NCBI GenBank assembly: GCA_965116195.1
Contig: OZ220491.1
Coordinates: 558,001-622,000, forward strand
Source: Aldehydirespirator sp965116195
Lineage (GTDB): Bacteria > Actinomycetota > Acidimicrobiia > Acidimicrobiales > Aldehydirespiratoraceae
DNA length: 64,000 nt
Direction: 5' to 3'
Under the pieces are notes generated by a model. The model ran no database searches and was not told where the DNA came from. It saw nothing but the letters and a program-made list of their open reading frames with translations. Positions 6,864 through 16,328 of the stretch are shown one piece after another. Position 1 is the first letter of the stretch. The number at the start of each line of letters is the position of its first letter. A program made the position numbers and the translations under genes.

Positions 6864-9800
6864 TCAATCCGCCGCGCCCGAGAGTATCTCCCAGACTCGT
6901 TTGTAACCGGAACCGCTCAAAGGTGCATTATCGGGTCTCACGCCGTTCCAGTCCTCAACGTCAAGTTCCTGCAAAAAGCGTCGCGCCTCCCCAACGGAAT
7001 ACCGACGTTCGTCTGCTGTGGTGTTCTTGCGGTACAGGCTGCCCAGTGCCTCAGCCGCGCTTCGCGGTGCAGAGTTCATGCGCATCAGTACGGCTTCTTC
7101 ACTGTTGACACCGTGATAGATCATGGCCGGCAGTGCATTGATCCGCCGTTGGTCGGCTTCTGAAAGTGCACTGAAATCGAGCCCAGATACTTGGCTGAGT
7201 GCTGCGATACCCCATGTTCCGCTGTTGACAATGGTGCGATAGATCGCCCTGCAGGCATCCGTCAGCGCTTTTGTGTCTGCATCCTCCTCATCTTCGCGGC
7301 TGAAATACTCTTTTGCGATTGCTTCCAGTCCCTTGCCATTTACCCAGTCGTTGGTGATGTTGGCGATGCGGCTCTGGTCAGATCCCTCTTTTACCAGCGA
7401 AAGAAGATCCTGCCTGAGTTGTGGGACCTGCAACATGACACCGAACAGGTCAGCCATCTTGCCTCCGATGCCGAATAAGCTCTCCGGTGCCCAGTCTGTA
7501 ACGGTGAGCTTGTTTTCCAGTTTCCCGATGCTACTCATTGCCTTCTGGACACCTTCGGGTGTAAAGCCGGTGACGTCAGCAAGTTCCGAGATGCCCGGGA
7601 ACATTTCAGCGAGTTTGCACACATATTTCTTCGTTGCATCCAGGAGCGCATCCGCCTTTTGGCGCTGTTTTGGATCGTTTCTCAAAGACGTGTAACCATA
7701 GGTTTGCCTCAGAAGTCGTTCAGAGTCCGCAAGTACCGCATCCAGATTCTTCTTTTCGTTCCACAAATGGGTGATGTAGCAGCGAAAGTCCTCCCATTGA
7801 TCCTGCCAAAACACCTCCGACAGATTCGCCAAAGAACCCTGCTCGGCCAGTTCGTCAAGGAGCACCACCAGTCGAGATATAAGTGCCCCCGTTTTGCGGC
7901 TCACGAACTCGATCAACGCATCGCGATCATCTCCGTGCGCCAACCCGACCACCCCCACACTGTCATGATTGATACGGCCGGCCCGTCCGGCGAGGTTCCA
8001 AAATTCCCGCGGCGTGATCTCCACCTGCCGTGTCCACTGTGGACCTGCTCCTTGTGGGACGTAACGTGAGGACAGGAAAACTGATGACACCGGAAAGTTG
8101 ATGCCCTGGGCAATAGTTGATGTTGCGCACAGCATCCGAAGACTGTCTGTCTCGGCGAGCCACTCCATCAGCGCCCGGACATCGTCTGACAACCCGGCAT
8201 GATGCACCCCCACGCCCTTCTCAAGCGTGTCCACCAGTTTGAAGTTGGTGCTGACCTCGGTGCGCAGGAAGTTCTGCACCAGTCTGATGTCCGCCGGAAC
8301 CTCATCCATCTCAGGGAGGCTCCGCGCCGCTTGCTCGGCCATATTCCAGACAGTGTCGATGTTGTTGGCCACGGCAATGCTTGTGCCTCGTGATGACATC
8401 ACCGCGCCGATTGCCGCCGTCTGTAGTCCGAGTCCTTTTTGGGTTTCCTTGCTCAACACCTTGTGTTTGGGTACATTGAGCGGCCTTGTGTTGCCCGCAG
8501 GGTGGGTTCCACGTAATGGCATGGCCTTTTCGGTCGTGGTAAGCGTCTCGAACTTGAGGCTCCATCCGCCTCGCACGCTTTCATCGGCGACGGCCCGGTA
8601 AAGGCCGATAATCCGCTCGTTCGGTTTCCACGGAGCTGTGCTCAGACTGATTGCATTCCCTGCGTGGATGTCGTGGGCCAGCCAACGCGCCACCAACTCT
8701 GAATCCTCCACATACGGCATCAGCAGCAGGAAGTTCGATTGCGGGCAGTCGCGCTTGACTGTTGCAAGCAACAACTCGACCCGCAATCCTCGCGTCTCCG
8801 TCTCCAGGTTTTGGGCCTCATCCATCACCACCAGCGCAAGAGGACGTGCCACCCGCCGGTTGCGGATCACCAGCGACAACTTCTCTGGTGTTGCGACCAA
8901 GATGTCAAAGGGTCTGCTCATGTCGGCAAGTAGTTCTTCCTCGAACGTGTCCACTCCGACAGCTGCGGTCAACAGTTCTACGCGCAGCCCGATCGGTTCG
9001 AAGTCCTTGCGTAGTTGCCGCGTGATCTGCGCCGAAAGTGCCCGAGTCGGAGCAACATATGCCACCCATCCTTTGTCGTCTTGGAACTGGTTCAGCGCTT
9101 GAAGGATACGAAACTGTGCGAGCAGTGTTTTGCCGCCGGAAGTCGGCATGTCAACCACGATTGCGGTCTTGGCTTGGTCGAGTAGTCCCCGCTCAAGCAG
9201 AGCCGAGCGCTGCGGTGGCAGCAACTCAAACATCGGCTGATGCTCTCGATGTGTCAACGCGCGCACGAATTCAGAGGTGCGCGAGCTGACCGCTCGGGTA
9301 GCCCACCACAGTGAATTCGTCACCATGATACGCGCTGTCGCATGCAACCACCGCAGCATCATTTCGTGCTGAGCGTCCCCGGACGCAGCAGCCGCTTTGA
9401 TACCAGCCTCGAAGTGTTTGTCCAGGATGCTGAACGGATCAACAGGAGTCCCTTGCAGAATGTAACTGGCCAGTGTCTCAGTAGCTTTTGCCCAGTTGTA
9501 AAGCGCTGCAAGTCGAAAAGCGATTGCCCGGGTCAGCGCCGGTGTATCGTTCTGTAGGCAACCTTCCTCGTGTTCCTTTTGATCGTTGCGCAGGCCGGCA
9601 ATGATCTCGCGGATGCGATCCAGGTCGTCCCAACCCTGCTTGCGAAACAGTCGTACCCAGCAGTCAAATAGCCGGTACAGGAGCCTGCGGTCCCAGTTGG
9701 CATCCGCAACACTGGGTGCCTCGGAAGCGTTTGGATGTTGCCCGTACCAGCGCCGCAAGTCCGAATAGCGATCGCCGCAGTAGGCGACCGCGGAGAGTTG

Positions 9801-10169
9801 AAGTATGAAGAACAGGCGATCATGTTTCTCGTCCGGAACCGGAAGAAGTCGGCGGATATCGAAAGCACGGAACGACGCCGCTACCGCTTGTTCTCGCAGT
9901 TCCAGATCCGCTCCGGCTGGACGGCTCAACTCGTCAAGGCCTTCGATCGCGGCGAGTTCGTAGGCGAGTGCCACACGTGACAACAGTGAATCGTCAAGTG
10001 CTTTGCCTTCAGCGTCTTCCTCGAATGAGAAGCGGATTTGTCTGCCGACAGCTTGCTGTGCTAGGCGTTGGCACACCAGTTTCTCGGCCCGCTGTATCTC
10101 GCTGGTACCGATCGCGGCGACCGCCCAATGATCGTTCAGCGCCTCCAACGCATGGGCGGACAGGCTCAT
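6864..10169 (-). CDS. hamB: Ski2-like DEAD/DEAH-box helicase, HamB-like (Hachiman defence)
   Basis: A 1101-residue superfamily 2 helicase. Walker A is VVDMPTSGGKT (about residue 338-348), the Walker B box is VVMDEAQN (about 446), motif IV-V region GVGVHHAGLSDDVR and TSTIAQGINFPV (about 650-690), and motif VI is NLAGRAGRINHDSVG (about 725). This Ski2-type order, with a roughly 320-residue N-terminal helical region and a long C-terminal region, fits HamB. It overlaps the upstream hamA gene by ATGA (10166-10169), so the two are translationally coupled. In Hachiman systems HamB is the DNA-dependent motor that holds and releases the HamA nuclease. The family call depends mainly on the pairing with the DUF1837-like neighbour; a stand-alone Lhr/Ski2 helicase is the alternative. 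Confidence 0.8.
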   Translation of the reverse strand: MSLSAHALEALNDHWAVAAIGTSEIQRAEKLVCQRLAQQAVGRQIRFSFEEDAEGKALDDSLLSRVALAYELAAIEGLDELSRPAGADLELREQAVAASFRAFDIRRLLPVPDEKHDRLFFILQLSAVAYCGDRYSDLRRWYGQHPNASEAPSVADANWDRRLLYRLFDCWVRLFRKQGWDDLDRIREIIAGLRNDQKEHEEGCLQNDTPALTRAIAFRLAALYNWAKATETLASYILQGTPVDPFSILDKHFEAGIKAAAASGDAQHEMMLRWLHATARIMVTNSLWWATRAVSSRTSEFVRALTHREHQPMFELLPPQRSALLERGLLDQAKTAIVVDMPTSGGKTLLAQFRILQALNQFQDDKGWVAYVAPTRALSAQITRQLRKDFEPIGLRVELLTAAVGVDTFEEELLADMSRPFDILVATPEKLSLVIRNRRVARPLALVVMDEAQNLETETRGLRVELLLATVKRDCPQSNFLLLMPYVEDSELVARWLAHDIHAGNAISLSTAPWKPNERIIGLYRAVADESVRGGWSLKFETLTTTEKAMPLRGTHPAGNTRPLNVPKHKVLSKETQKGLGLQTAAIGAVMSSRGTSIAVANNIDTVWNMAEQAARSLPEMDEVPADIRLVQNFLRTEVSTNFKLVDTLEKGVGVHHAGLSDDVRALMEWLAETDSLRMLCATSTIAQGINFPVSSVFLSSRYVPQGAGPQWTRQVEITPREFWNLAGRAGRINHDSVGVVGLAHGDDRDALIEFVSRKTGALISRLVVLLDELAEQGSLANLSEVFWQDQWEDFRCYITHLWNEKKNLDAVLADSERLLRQTYGYTSLRNDPKQRQKADALLDATKKYVCKLAEMFPGISELADVTGFTPEGVQKAMSSIGKLENKLTVTDWAPESLFGIGGKMADLFGVMLQVPQLRQDLLSLVKEGSDQSRIANITNDWVNGKGLEAIAKEYFSREDEEDADTKALTDACRAIYRTIVNSGTWGIAALSQVSGLDFSALSEADQRRINALPAMIYHGVNSEEAVLMRMNSAPRSAAEALGSLYRKNTTADERRYSVGEARRFLQELDVEDWNGVRPDNAPLSGSGYKRVWEILSGAAD

Positions 10170-10993
10170 TGCTCCGCTCCTGACCTTCGCGAAATTGACA
10201 GCACTGTCTCACCGATGCCTTCCAGACTTCCGAGTGGCAGATAGAGAGCCAAGAGTTCAATGTGCATTGCCTCTGGACGTTCGGTGTTGAGGCTGCCTAC
10301 AAGTGCTTGAAGGTCACGCCCTTGGGGTTCCACGTCACGGACAAGAACTCCGTAGATTTGAACATCAGACGGGTTCTGGAGGTACCTGCGTGTCGCCTGC
10401 CGGTACTGTTCTGACCACGACGCGATCCTTGCCCTGTGACCGAGATACGCCACCAAGTTGTCGCGGGTCCCTACATGGTCGCGCAGGTCTTCCAACTGGT
10501 GTCTGAGGCCTGTGCGACCGTATGTCACTCTCGGAGGGTATCTGTGCTCACGTGATGTCTTCACCTCACCGAACGTGAAGCAGTTCCCGTGCAGGTCAAC
10601 CCCGAAGCCGACGAGGTCCGCCCCGGGCAGGCTGGATCCACTCCTCTTCAGGTCCCGTCCGGCCGGCCATGGAAAGATGCAGGACCGGTGGTCGGTTAGG
10701 TAGGTCACTGCAATCGCCTCGCCTACCTGCCAGTCCTCAACGGTGCCTTGGCCCTCCAATACACGCCGTAGTCGGTCCTGGGGAAATCCCTGCTCGTGCT
10801 CTTGGACGAACTCCGTCTCGGCCTGCGCAGTGAGCAGTTCTGCGATGTGTGCCTTGCCCTTGTCATCGAGGACGACATCTGCCACCTGGCCCTGTAGGGC
10901 AGCATTCAGTTCGTCGTCCGACCATCGCAGGCCAAGCCCCGAACATGGAACTTTCCCTAACCGATATACGACCTCTCCCACGCTAGCCGTCAA
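10166..10993 (-). CDS. hamA: HamA-like nuclease (DUF1837), Hachiman defence
   Basis: A 275-residue protein with the layout of DUF1837/HamA nucleases: VGEAIAVTYL (Glu92), then PGADLVGFG (Asp126) and FTFGEVKTS (Glu143, Lys145), which together give the E...D...ExK active site of the PD-(D/E)xK fold. HamA degrades DNA when released from HamB during phage infection. The TTG start at 10993 is well supported by AGGAGGAGG eight to nine bases upstream. The stop overlaps the hamB start (ATGA). The motifs are seen directly; the family name is from recognition of the pattern plus the helicase partner. Confidence 0.78.
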   Translation of the reverse strand: MTASVGEVVYRLGKVPCSGLGLRWSDDELNAALQGQVADVVLDDKGKAHIAELLTAQAETEFVQEHEQGFPQDRLRRVLEGQGTVEDWQVGEAIAVTYLTDHRSCIFPWPAGRDLKRSGSSLPGADLVGFGVDLHGNCFTFGEVKTSREHRYPPRVTYGRTGLRHQLEDLRDHVGTRDNLVAYLGHRARIASWSEQYRQATRRYLQNPSDVQIYGVLVRDVEPQGRDLQALVGSLNTERPEAMHIELLALYLPLGSLEGIGETVLSISRRSGAEQ

Positions 10994-11022
10994 CTGCGTC
11001 CTCCTCCTGCCGCCGTGAGCTC

Positions 11023-11034
11023 AGAAGCGCTTCT
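11023..11034. promoter_or_regulatory. perfect palindrome upstream of hamA, possible operator
   Basis: AGAAGCGCTTCT is a perfect 12-bp palindrome about 30 bases upstream of the hamA TTG. Just beyond it (11050-11070) lies a short A/T-rich tract with three TACAT/ACATT copies that could hold the promoter. The palindrome would overlap the 5' leader, a typical place for a repressor site. No regulator gene is adjacent. Confidence 0.4.
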
Positions 11035-11259
11035 AAATTCACAGCATCTTACATTACATTACATTGTAGCACGCAAGTGATCCTGTGTCGTGCTGGCGTT
11101 GACATGACCAATTTGCATGACCTGTTCTGTTCAAGCGTCTCCAAGTGAGCAGTGGAGATGAGGCCCGGTACTCTTGGCGGCGATGGGATTGAGGGCGATG
11201 GAAGCGAGAAGGCGTTGAGTGCGGCTCAGACGGCGATCGCACTGCCTTGGCGGGACTAG

Positions 11260-11589
11260 GTGAGACCAGCATTGAACAACACCACGTTTCTCATACGGGG
11301 TGGCATTGTGCTGCCGTTGGAGGGTCGCAGGGTGATGGTTGACATAGGCGGTCTGCACTTCGTGCCGGTCATGCACGGGTGTCATTTCAACGCTGCCGCG
11401 CACCTTGTGTTCACTGCTGTCGCCCATGATGTCAGTGACGTGTGGGTACAGGGTCGCCGTCTGGTGAAGGATGGCGAGGTCGTCACGATTGACGTGGCAG
11501 CCGTCGCTGCTCAAGCCCAAGCCGCCGCAGAGGAGTTGTTCGAGCGCCGCGATGCCTTGGCAGGCAATCCCGCCCCGGCCTTGTGGTAG
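11260..11589 (+). pseudogene. internally deleted amidohydrolase (SAH/MTA- or cytosine-deaminase-like) remnant
   Basis: The 109-residue frame begins like a metal-dependent amidohydrolase of the SAH/MTA deaminase group (TTFLIRGGIVLPLEGR) and ends like one (HLVFTAVAHDVSDVWVQGRR, then LVKDGEVVTID and a helical tail). The roughly 300-residue TIM barrel with all metal-binding His and the catalytic residues is missing, so it cannot be an active deaminase. The deletion is in frame. It sits just upstream of an adenosine deaminase and a nucleoside transporter, so the intact ancestor probably belonged to the same purine pathway. Its last codons are amplified downstream. Confidence 0.6.
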
Positions 11590-11790
11590 GGCCGTCACCC
11601 TCCACCGTCACCGCCCGCCCCTGGTGACGATCCCGCCCCGGCCTTGTGGTAAGAGTCAAACAGGCCAGCCCAGGCAACCGTCATCGCTGGATATGGGATG
11701 GATGGAGGAGGCGTATCCGGCCTTGTGGTAGGGCATCATCGTCAACCTGCACCGCTCCTGGAGATGATCCGGCCTTGGTCTTGCGGTAGG
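11573..11790 (+). repeat. amplified 3' end of the amidohydrolase remnant
   Basis: The last codons plus stop (CCGGCCTTGTGGTAG) occur at the gene end (11575), again at 11639, 11716 and, diverged, at 11770. A second element, GTCAAACAGGCCAGCCCAG, occurs at 11656 and 11792. The rest of the spacer up to 11995 includes a C/A-rich leader (11908-11968) with no gene. Confidence 0.65.
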
Positions 11791-11995
11791 GGTCAAACAG
11801 GCCAGCCCAGCTAACCGCGCACGACTTTGTGTGCTGCCCGGTTGGAACCACGTAGGCAGGTAGTGCTAAGGTCGGATAACCCAGGGTCGTACTGACAGAT
11901 TGACCAACGACACACACAGACAGGACACACCCAGACCAGGGACACACACAGCCCAACACACATACACGGCGTAGCTACGAGGAGGTGGCCTCCGT

Positions 11996-13018
11996 ATGAA
12001 CATGGAGACATTTTTGAAAGCGATCCCGAAGGTGAGTCTGCACCTGCACCTGATGGGTTCCGTCCAGGCCCGTACCGCCGTGGACTTGTGCAACAAGCAC
12101 GGCGTGACCCTGCCCGACCACACCGAACCCGAAGACCTCTACGACTATCCCGACATCTACAAGTTCCTGCACATGTATGACAACACTGCTCTGGGTGTGA
12201 TTGACCGTGAGGACTTTGAGCGCATCTGTTACGAGACGCTCACCGAGGCCGCCGAGCACAATGTGCGCTACCGGGAGATGTTCTTCAACCCGACCACTCA
12301 CATGGCCGCCGGTGTTGACTACGAGACCTGTGTGGACGGCCTCATCGACGGCATCAATGCGGCCCGCACCGACCACGGGATCGAGTGCCGGTTGATCGCC
12401 GCAGCCAATCGCATGGAGAGTCCCGAGCTGGCTGTCGAGATGGTCGAGACGCTGATCGCTCATCGGCGTGACGAGGTGATCGGTATCGGCATGGACTACG
12501 CCGAGGCCGAGTATCCACCGGAGCGCTTCTGGAAGGCCTACCGCATGGCTGATCAGGCGGGACTGCACCTCACGGCGCACCAATCCGAGGACGCCCCTCC
12601 CCGCAACATCGAAACCTGCCTGGACCTGCTCGGCTGTGAGCGGGTTGACCACGGCTACCACGTCGTGGAGAGCGAGGCGATCATGCGTCGTTGCCGCGAC
12701 GAGGGCGTGGTGTTCACCTGCACGCCGGTGTCTACGGCCTGGGTGTACTTCAATGACGACTTCGACAATCACCCGATCGGGCAGATGCGTGAATACGGCA
12801 TCAAGATCAGCCTTGACTGCGATGACCCGCCGATGTTCAAGACAAACCCGACGAAGGACTACATTGTGGCTCACAAACACATGGGATTCGAGGTTGAGGA
12901 CTTCCGGCAGTGTATGTCGAACGGCATTGACGGTTCATGGCTTGACGAGCCCGAGAAGCGCTACATGCGTCGCCAGTGGGCTCTGGAGTTTGACGATTTG
13001 GCCGCGCAACTCAACTGA
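11996..13018 (+). CDS. adenosine deaminase family protein (variant HQSE active site)
   Basis: A 340-residue metal-dependent purine deaminase of the ADA fold, expected to hydrolyse the 6-amino group of adenosine or a related aminopurine. The N-terminal zinc motif HLHLMGS has His16 and His18; relatives have HxHxEG, so Glu is replaced by Met. The third metal/catalytic segment reads AHQSED (about 195) where classical ADA has HAGE; His and Glu are kept. DHGYH (about 220) and SLDCDDPP (about 276) follow, with the metal/catalytic Asp pair. The substitutions suggest a substrate other than plain adenosine. The ATG has GAGGAGG nine bases upstream. It opens an operon with a BMP-type importer and ends with a second ADA. 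Confidence 0.8.
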   Translation: MNMETFLKAIPKVSLHLHLMGSVQARTAVDLCNKHGVTLPDHTEPEDLYDYPDIYKFLHMYDNTALGVIDREDFERICYETLTEAAEHNVRYREMFFNPTTHMAAGVDYETCVDGLIDGINAARTDHGIECRLIAAANRMESPELAVEMVETLIAHRRDEVIGIGMDYAEAEYPPERFWKAYRMADQAGLHLTAHQSEDAPPRNIETCLDLLGCERVDHGYHVVESEAIMRRCRDEGVVFTCTPVSTAWVYFNDDFDNHPIGQMREYGIKISLDCDDPPMFKTNPTKDYIVAHKHMGFEVEDFRQCMSNGIDGSWLDEPEKRYMRRQWALEFDDLAAQLN

Positions 13019-13084
13019 AGTCTGAAGTCCGAGTAAGTCAACTCAGCAGTCAACACGCCATCCCCAACCCGAAGGAGTTATTTG

Positions 13085-14272
13085 ATGAGACGAACCAACA
13101 AGAACCGTGGCCTGTTCCTTCCGCCCAGTGCCAACGTGTCACGCCGCGAGGCGCTCAAGATGGGTGCCTATGGACTGGGGGGCCTGGCCGTGGGGTCATC
13201 GGTGCTCGCGGCCTGTGGCGACGACGACGAGGACACCAGCTCGGCCACAACCACCACGAACATGGCCCCCACCGCAACCGCGGGTAAGGACAAGATCAAG
13301 GCCCACTGGGTGTACATCGGTCCTCCTGACGACAACGGTTGGACCCAGGAGCACGACCGGGGCCGACTGGCCGCGCAGGCTGCCCTCGGTGACCGGCTGG
13401 AGACCGCCTACACGCCCAATATCGAATTCGATGCCTCCACTGCTCAGCTATTTCAACAGTTGGTGGATGACGGCAACGACATCATCTTCGCCAACACCGA
13501 ATACGCGCAGTTGCTGACCGATGTGGCGGATGCCAGCCCCGACACGAAGTTCTGTGAGATCAACGGGCACCACTACAGCGACAACCTGTTTCCCTTCTAC
13601 CTGGCTCATGAGACGACCGCATACCAACTCGGCGTGGCTGCCGGGCACCTCACCGACAATGGTCGTATCGGCTACATCGGTGCATTCCCCACCGCCACCG
13701 CCTACAACGATGTGAACGGTCTGCTGCTCGGTGCTCGCTCGGTGAACCCCGATGCCGTGGTGGAGACTGTGCTCGTCAGCACCTTCTTCGATCCCCAGAA
13801 GGCGGCTCAGGCAGCCAATGCCCTGCTTGACAACGGTGTCGGGTTCCTGTTCGGCGTGATGGACGAGCCGACTTTCCTGCAGATCTCCGAGGAGGCAGAC
13901 GTTTGGACCGGTTACTGGAACCTTGATTTCCGTTCGGCTGCGCCTACCAAGTATGTGAACAACTACGACCTGTCAGAGTTCGGCCCGTTCTACATTGAGC
14001 AATGCCAGCGGGTCCTTGACGGGACTTGGCAATCACAGGACGAGGTATGGCTGCTGGACACGCCGCTGGGCGACTGGGGTCCCAATGTTCCCCAGGACGT
14101 TCAGGACGATGTGGCCGATGTGGCTGCCAGGATCCGCAGCGGTGAACTCAATGTCTACGAGGGCCCGCTGATGGACAACACCGGAGTCGAGCGAGTCGCA
14201 GCGGGTGAGTCCATTGACTCGCTGGGTGCCTACGATATCGACTGGGCAGTTGAGGGTGTCTCCGGTGTCTGA
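13085..14272 (+). CDS. BMP-family (PnrA/Med-like) nucleoside-binding lipoprotein
   Basis: The substrate-binding lipoprotein of a nucleoside ABC importer. The N-terminus has a twin-Arg-like SRREALKMG followed by a hydrophobic stretch and a lipobox LAAC with the lipid-anchored Cys at about 44, then a Ser/Thr/Ala linker. The mature part has the BMP pattern: WVYIGPPDDNGWTQEHDRG near its start, FANTEYAQLLTDVA, GRIGYIGAF, a later GVMDEP, and the Asn-Asn-Tyr region near the end. BMP proteins bind purine nucleosides. The ATG at 13085 is preferred to the in-frame TTG at 13082 because AAGGAG lies nine bases upstream. It is followed by its ATPase and two permeases. Confidence 0.88.
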   Translation: MRRTNKNRGLFLPPSANVSRREALKMGAYGLGGLAVGSSVLAACGDDDEDTSSATTTTNMAPTATAGKDKIKAHWVYIGPPDDNGWTQEHDRGRLAAQAALGDRLETAYTPNIEFDASTAQLFQQLVDDGNDIIFANTEYAQLLTDVADASPDTKFCEINGHHYSDNLFPFYLAHETTAYQLGVAAGHLTDNGRIGYIGAFPTATAYNDVNGLLLGARSVNPDAVVETVLVSTFFDPQKAAQAANALLDNGVGFLFGVMDEPTFLQISEEADVWTGYWNLDFRSAAPTKYVNNYDLSEFGPFYIEQCQRVLDGTWQSQDEVWLLDTPLGDWGPNVPQDVQDDVADVAARIRSGELNVYEGPLMDNTGVERVAAGESIDSLGAYDIDWAVEGVSGV

Positions 14273-14385
14273 ATCTCCCGTTGGCGAAAGCGCTGACCGA
14301 GTTGTCTGGCATTGATTGATGTGCCTTGCATGACGGATGTGTCTGGTACGGGTCGAGTTGTCGGTGCTGATCGGCTCTGACTGAG

Positions 14386-15966
14386 GTGACCGGCGGCGAG
14401 GCGTGCCCCGCGATAGAGGCTCGGGGCATCACCAAGTCGTTTGGCGGAGTCGTTGCCCTTGACGCGGTCGACTTCGAGGTGCGAAGATCAGAGGTACACG
14501 CACTCGTCGGTGAGAACGGGGCAGGCAAGACGACGCTGTGCAACATCTTGGCGGGCATCTATCGAGCCGACGCTGGTCAGGTGACAGTCGAGGGCACAGA
14601 GCGCGACTTCCGCAGCCCCGCCCATGCCATTGATGCCGGTATCGGAATGGTTCATCAGCACTTCCGGCTGGTGGAGCCGATGACCGTGGCTGAGAACATC
14701 CACCTGGGCTGGCCGGAGGCCCCCGGCGTGATCCGGCAGCGAGCACTCATTGAACGCACCGAGCGGTTCATGGGGGAGATGGGCCTGTATGTGGATCCCA
14801 CCGCCAAGATATGGCAGTTGTCGGTGGGGGAACAGCAGCGGGTGGAGATCCTGCGAGTGCTGGCACGTGGTGCCAGAGTGCTGATCTTGGATGAGCCCAC
14901 GGCAGTGCTCACCGCCACGGAGGCAGACGACCTCTTCAGGGTGATCCGGGATCTGGCCGCTGACGGGCTCAGCGTGATCTTCATCAGCCACAAGTTGCGT
15001 GAGGTTCAACTTGTGTCTGATCGTCTGACGGTGCTGCGTCAAGGCATCAGAGAGATCACGCGACCAACCCCGGGAGCGACAGCCAGCGAGATTGCCCGCC
15101 TCATGACGGGCGAGGAGCGTGTCCTGAAGGTTGAGCACGCCTCCGTGACGGGTGATCCCGCTCTTGAGTTGAACCGGGTCTGTGTCCGCAATGATCGAGG
15201 GATCGTGGCCTTGCACGATTTTGACCTGACGGTCAGAGCCGGAGAGATCATGGGCATCGCGGGCGTGTCGGGCAACGGTCAGACCGAGTTGGCTGAAGTG
15301 GTGTGTTCTTTGCGGGCACTGGAATCCGGATCGGTGACGCTGGACGGTTCCGACGTGGCTTCGTTGTCGGTGCGGGCCGTTATCAACAAGGGCGTCGGTC
15401 ACATACCCGAAGACCGCATCGGGATGGGCATGGTGTTGTCGGCACCGGTCAAGGACAATGCCGTGTTGCACAACTACTGGACCAGGGAACTCTCACAGGG
15501 TTTGACGCTGAAGCGCCAAAGCGTGATTGACTTCGCCAGACGGCTGGTGTCCGCAGCGCGGGTCCAGACGCGCTCGGTTTTCGCTGCTGCCGGCCAGCTC
15601 TCGGGCGGTAACCAGCAGCGTTTGGTGGCCCGGCGTGAAGCCTTGGCCGCGCAACGACTGCTCGTGGCTGCCCATCCCACCCGAGGGCTTGATGTGAACG
15701 CCGCGCAGGAGGTTCGCTCCACATTGCTTGACAAGCGCGACAGCGGGTGCGCGGTGTTGTTGATATCTGATGATCTCGACGAAGTGCTGTTGATGAGCGA
15801 CCGTGTAGCGGTGATGTACGAGGGCCGGGTAATGGCCGTTTTTGACGCATCTGAAGCTGACCGTGAGCAGATCGGACTGCTGATGGCCGGTCACTCGGTG
15901 GCCGACCATTCGGTGGCCGGTCGCTCGGTGGGCGATCACTTGATGGCCGTGACCTCATCATGTTGA
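14386..15966 (+). CDS. nucleoside ABC transporter, double ATP-binding protein
   Basis: A 526-residue protein with two ABC domains, as in BMP-type and sugar importers. Domain 1 has Walker A GENGAGKT (42-49), signature LSVGEQQR (about 146) and Walker B LILDEPTAVLT (about 165). Domain 2 (from about 265) has the degenerate Walker A GVSGNGQTELAEV typical of these importers, signature LSGGNQQRL and LVAAHPTRGLDV. The C-terminus ends in a short degenerate HSV(A/G)(D/G) repeat (about residues 502-518), a small version of the window-wide repeat habit. The GTG at 14386 has only a weak ribosome site. The gene is separated from the permease by a repeat-bearing bridge. Confidence 0.9.
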   Translation: MTGGEACPAIEARGITKSFGGVVALDAVDFEVRRSEVHALVGENGAGKTTLCNILAGIYRADAGQVTVEGTERDFRSPAHAIDAGIGMVHQHFRLVEPMTVAENIHLGWPEAPGVIRQRALIERTERFMGEMGLYVDPTAKIWQLSVGEQQRVEILRVLARGARVLILDEPTAVLTATEADDLFRVIRDLAADGLSVIFISHKLREVQLVSDRLTVLRQGIREITRPTPGATASEIARLMTGEERVLKVEHASVTGDPALELNRVCVRNDRGIVALHDFDLTVRAGEIMGIAGVSGNGQTELAEVVCSLRALESGSVTLDGSDVASLSVRAVINKGVGHIPEDRIGMGMVLSAPVKDNAVLHNYWTRELSQGLTLKRQSVIDFARRLVSAARVQTRSVFAAAGQLSGGNQQRLVARREALAAQRLLVAAHPTRGLDVNAAQEVRSTLLDKRDSGCAVLLISDDLDEVLLMSDRVAVMYEGRVMAVFDASEADREQIGLLMAGHSVADHSVAGRSVGDHLMAVTSSC

Positions 15967-16328
15967 GCAACACTTCCACTGTGTGCTCACCGCTTTGCTT
16001 GGCCGGGCCACCTGAGAGCCGTAGCGATGCTCCTCAAGCATTCGATGTTGTGTGAGGCTTTGACACGCTTGGTTGAGCTATCTGAGAGCCGTAGCGATGA
16101 CCCTGAGATCAGCGGGTGTGTGGTTGGTTTTGTTTGGGCTGGTGGTGTGGGGTGTGGTGGTGGCTTCACGGCTGACGGGTGTGTGGTGATGGCTTTGTTG
16201 TTTGGGCTGGTGGTGTGGGGTGTGGTGGTGGCTTCACGGCTGACGGGTGTGTGGTGATGGCTTTGTTGTTTGGGCCGGTGGTGTGGGGTGTGGTGGTGGC
16301 TTCTCGGTTGGCGGGGATGTGGCGATGA
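15960..16328 (+). repeat. junction array between ABC ATPase and permease, fully bridged by small ORFs
   Basis: The segment contains a duplicated block (CTGAGAGCCGTAGCGATG at 16011 and 16080) and about three copies of a 68-bp unit whose exact spacing is seen at ATG 16189 and ATG 16257. Small frames link the genes: ATG 15960 overlaps the ATPase stop by 7 bases and runs to 16055; ATG 16027 runs to TGA 16255-16257; that TGA shares its A with ATG 16257 (TGATG); and that 23-codon frame ends in TGA overlapping the permease ATG 16325 (ATGA). The period is 3n+2. Confidence 0.75.

Noticed and set aside
11878..11995. Purine riboswitch in the leader of the deaminase operon
   Set aside because: The leader is C/A-rich and unstructured; I saw no three-way junction or the conserved purine aptamer bases.
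11975..12880. 301-codon minus-strand frame opposite the adenosine deaminase
   Set aside because: Shadow of the deaminase gene; the plus-strand frame has the zinc motifs and ribosome site.
16247..16324. N-terminal extension of nucleoside permease 1
   Set aside because: The codons are derived from the 68-bp repeats; family homology begins after ATG 16325, which itself overlaps the preceding stop.
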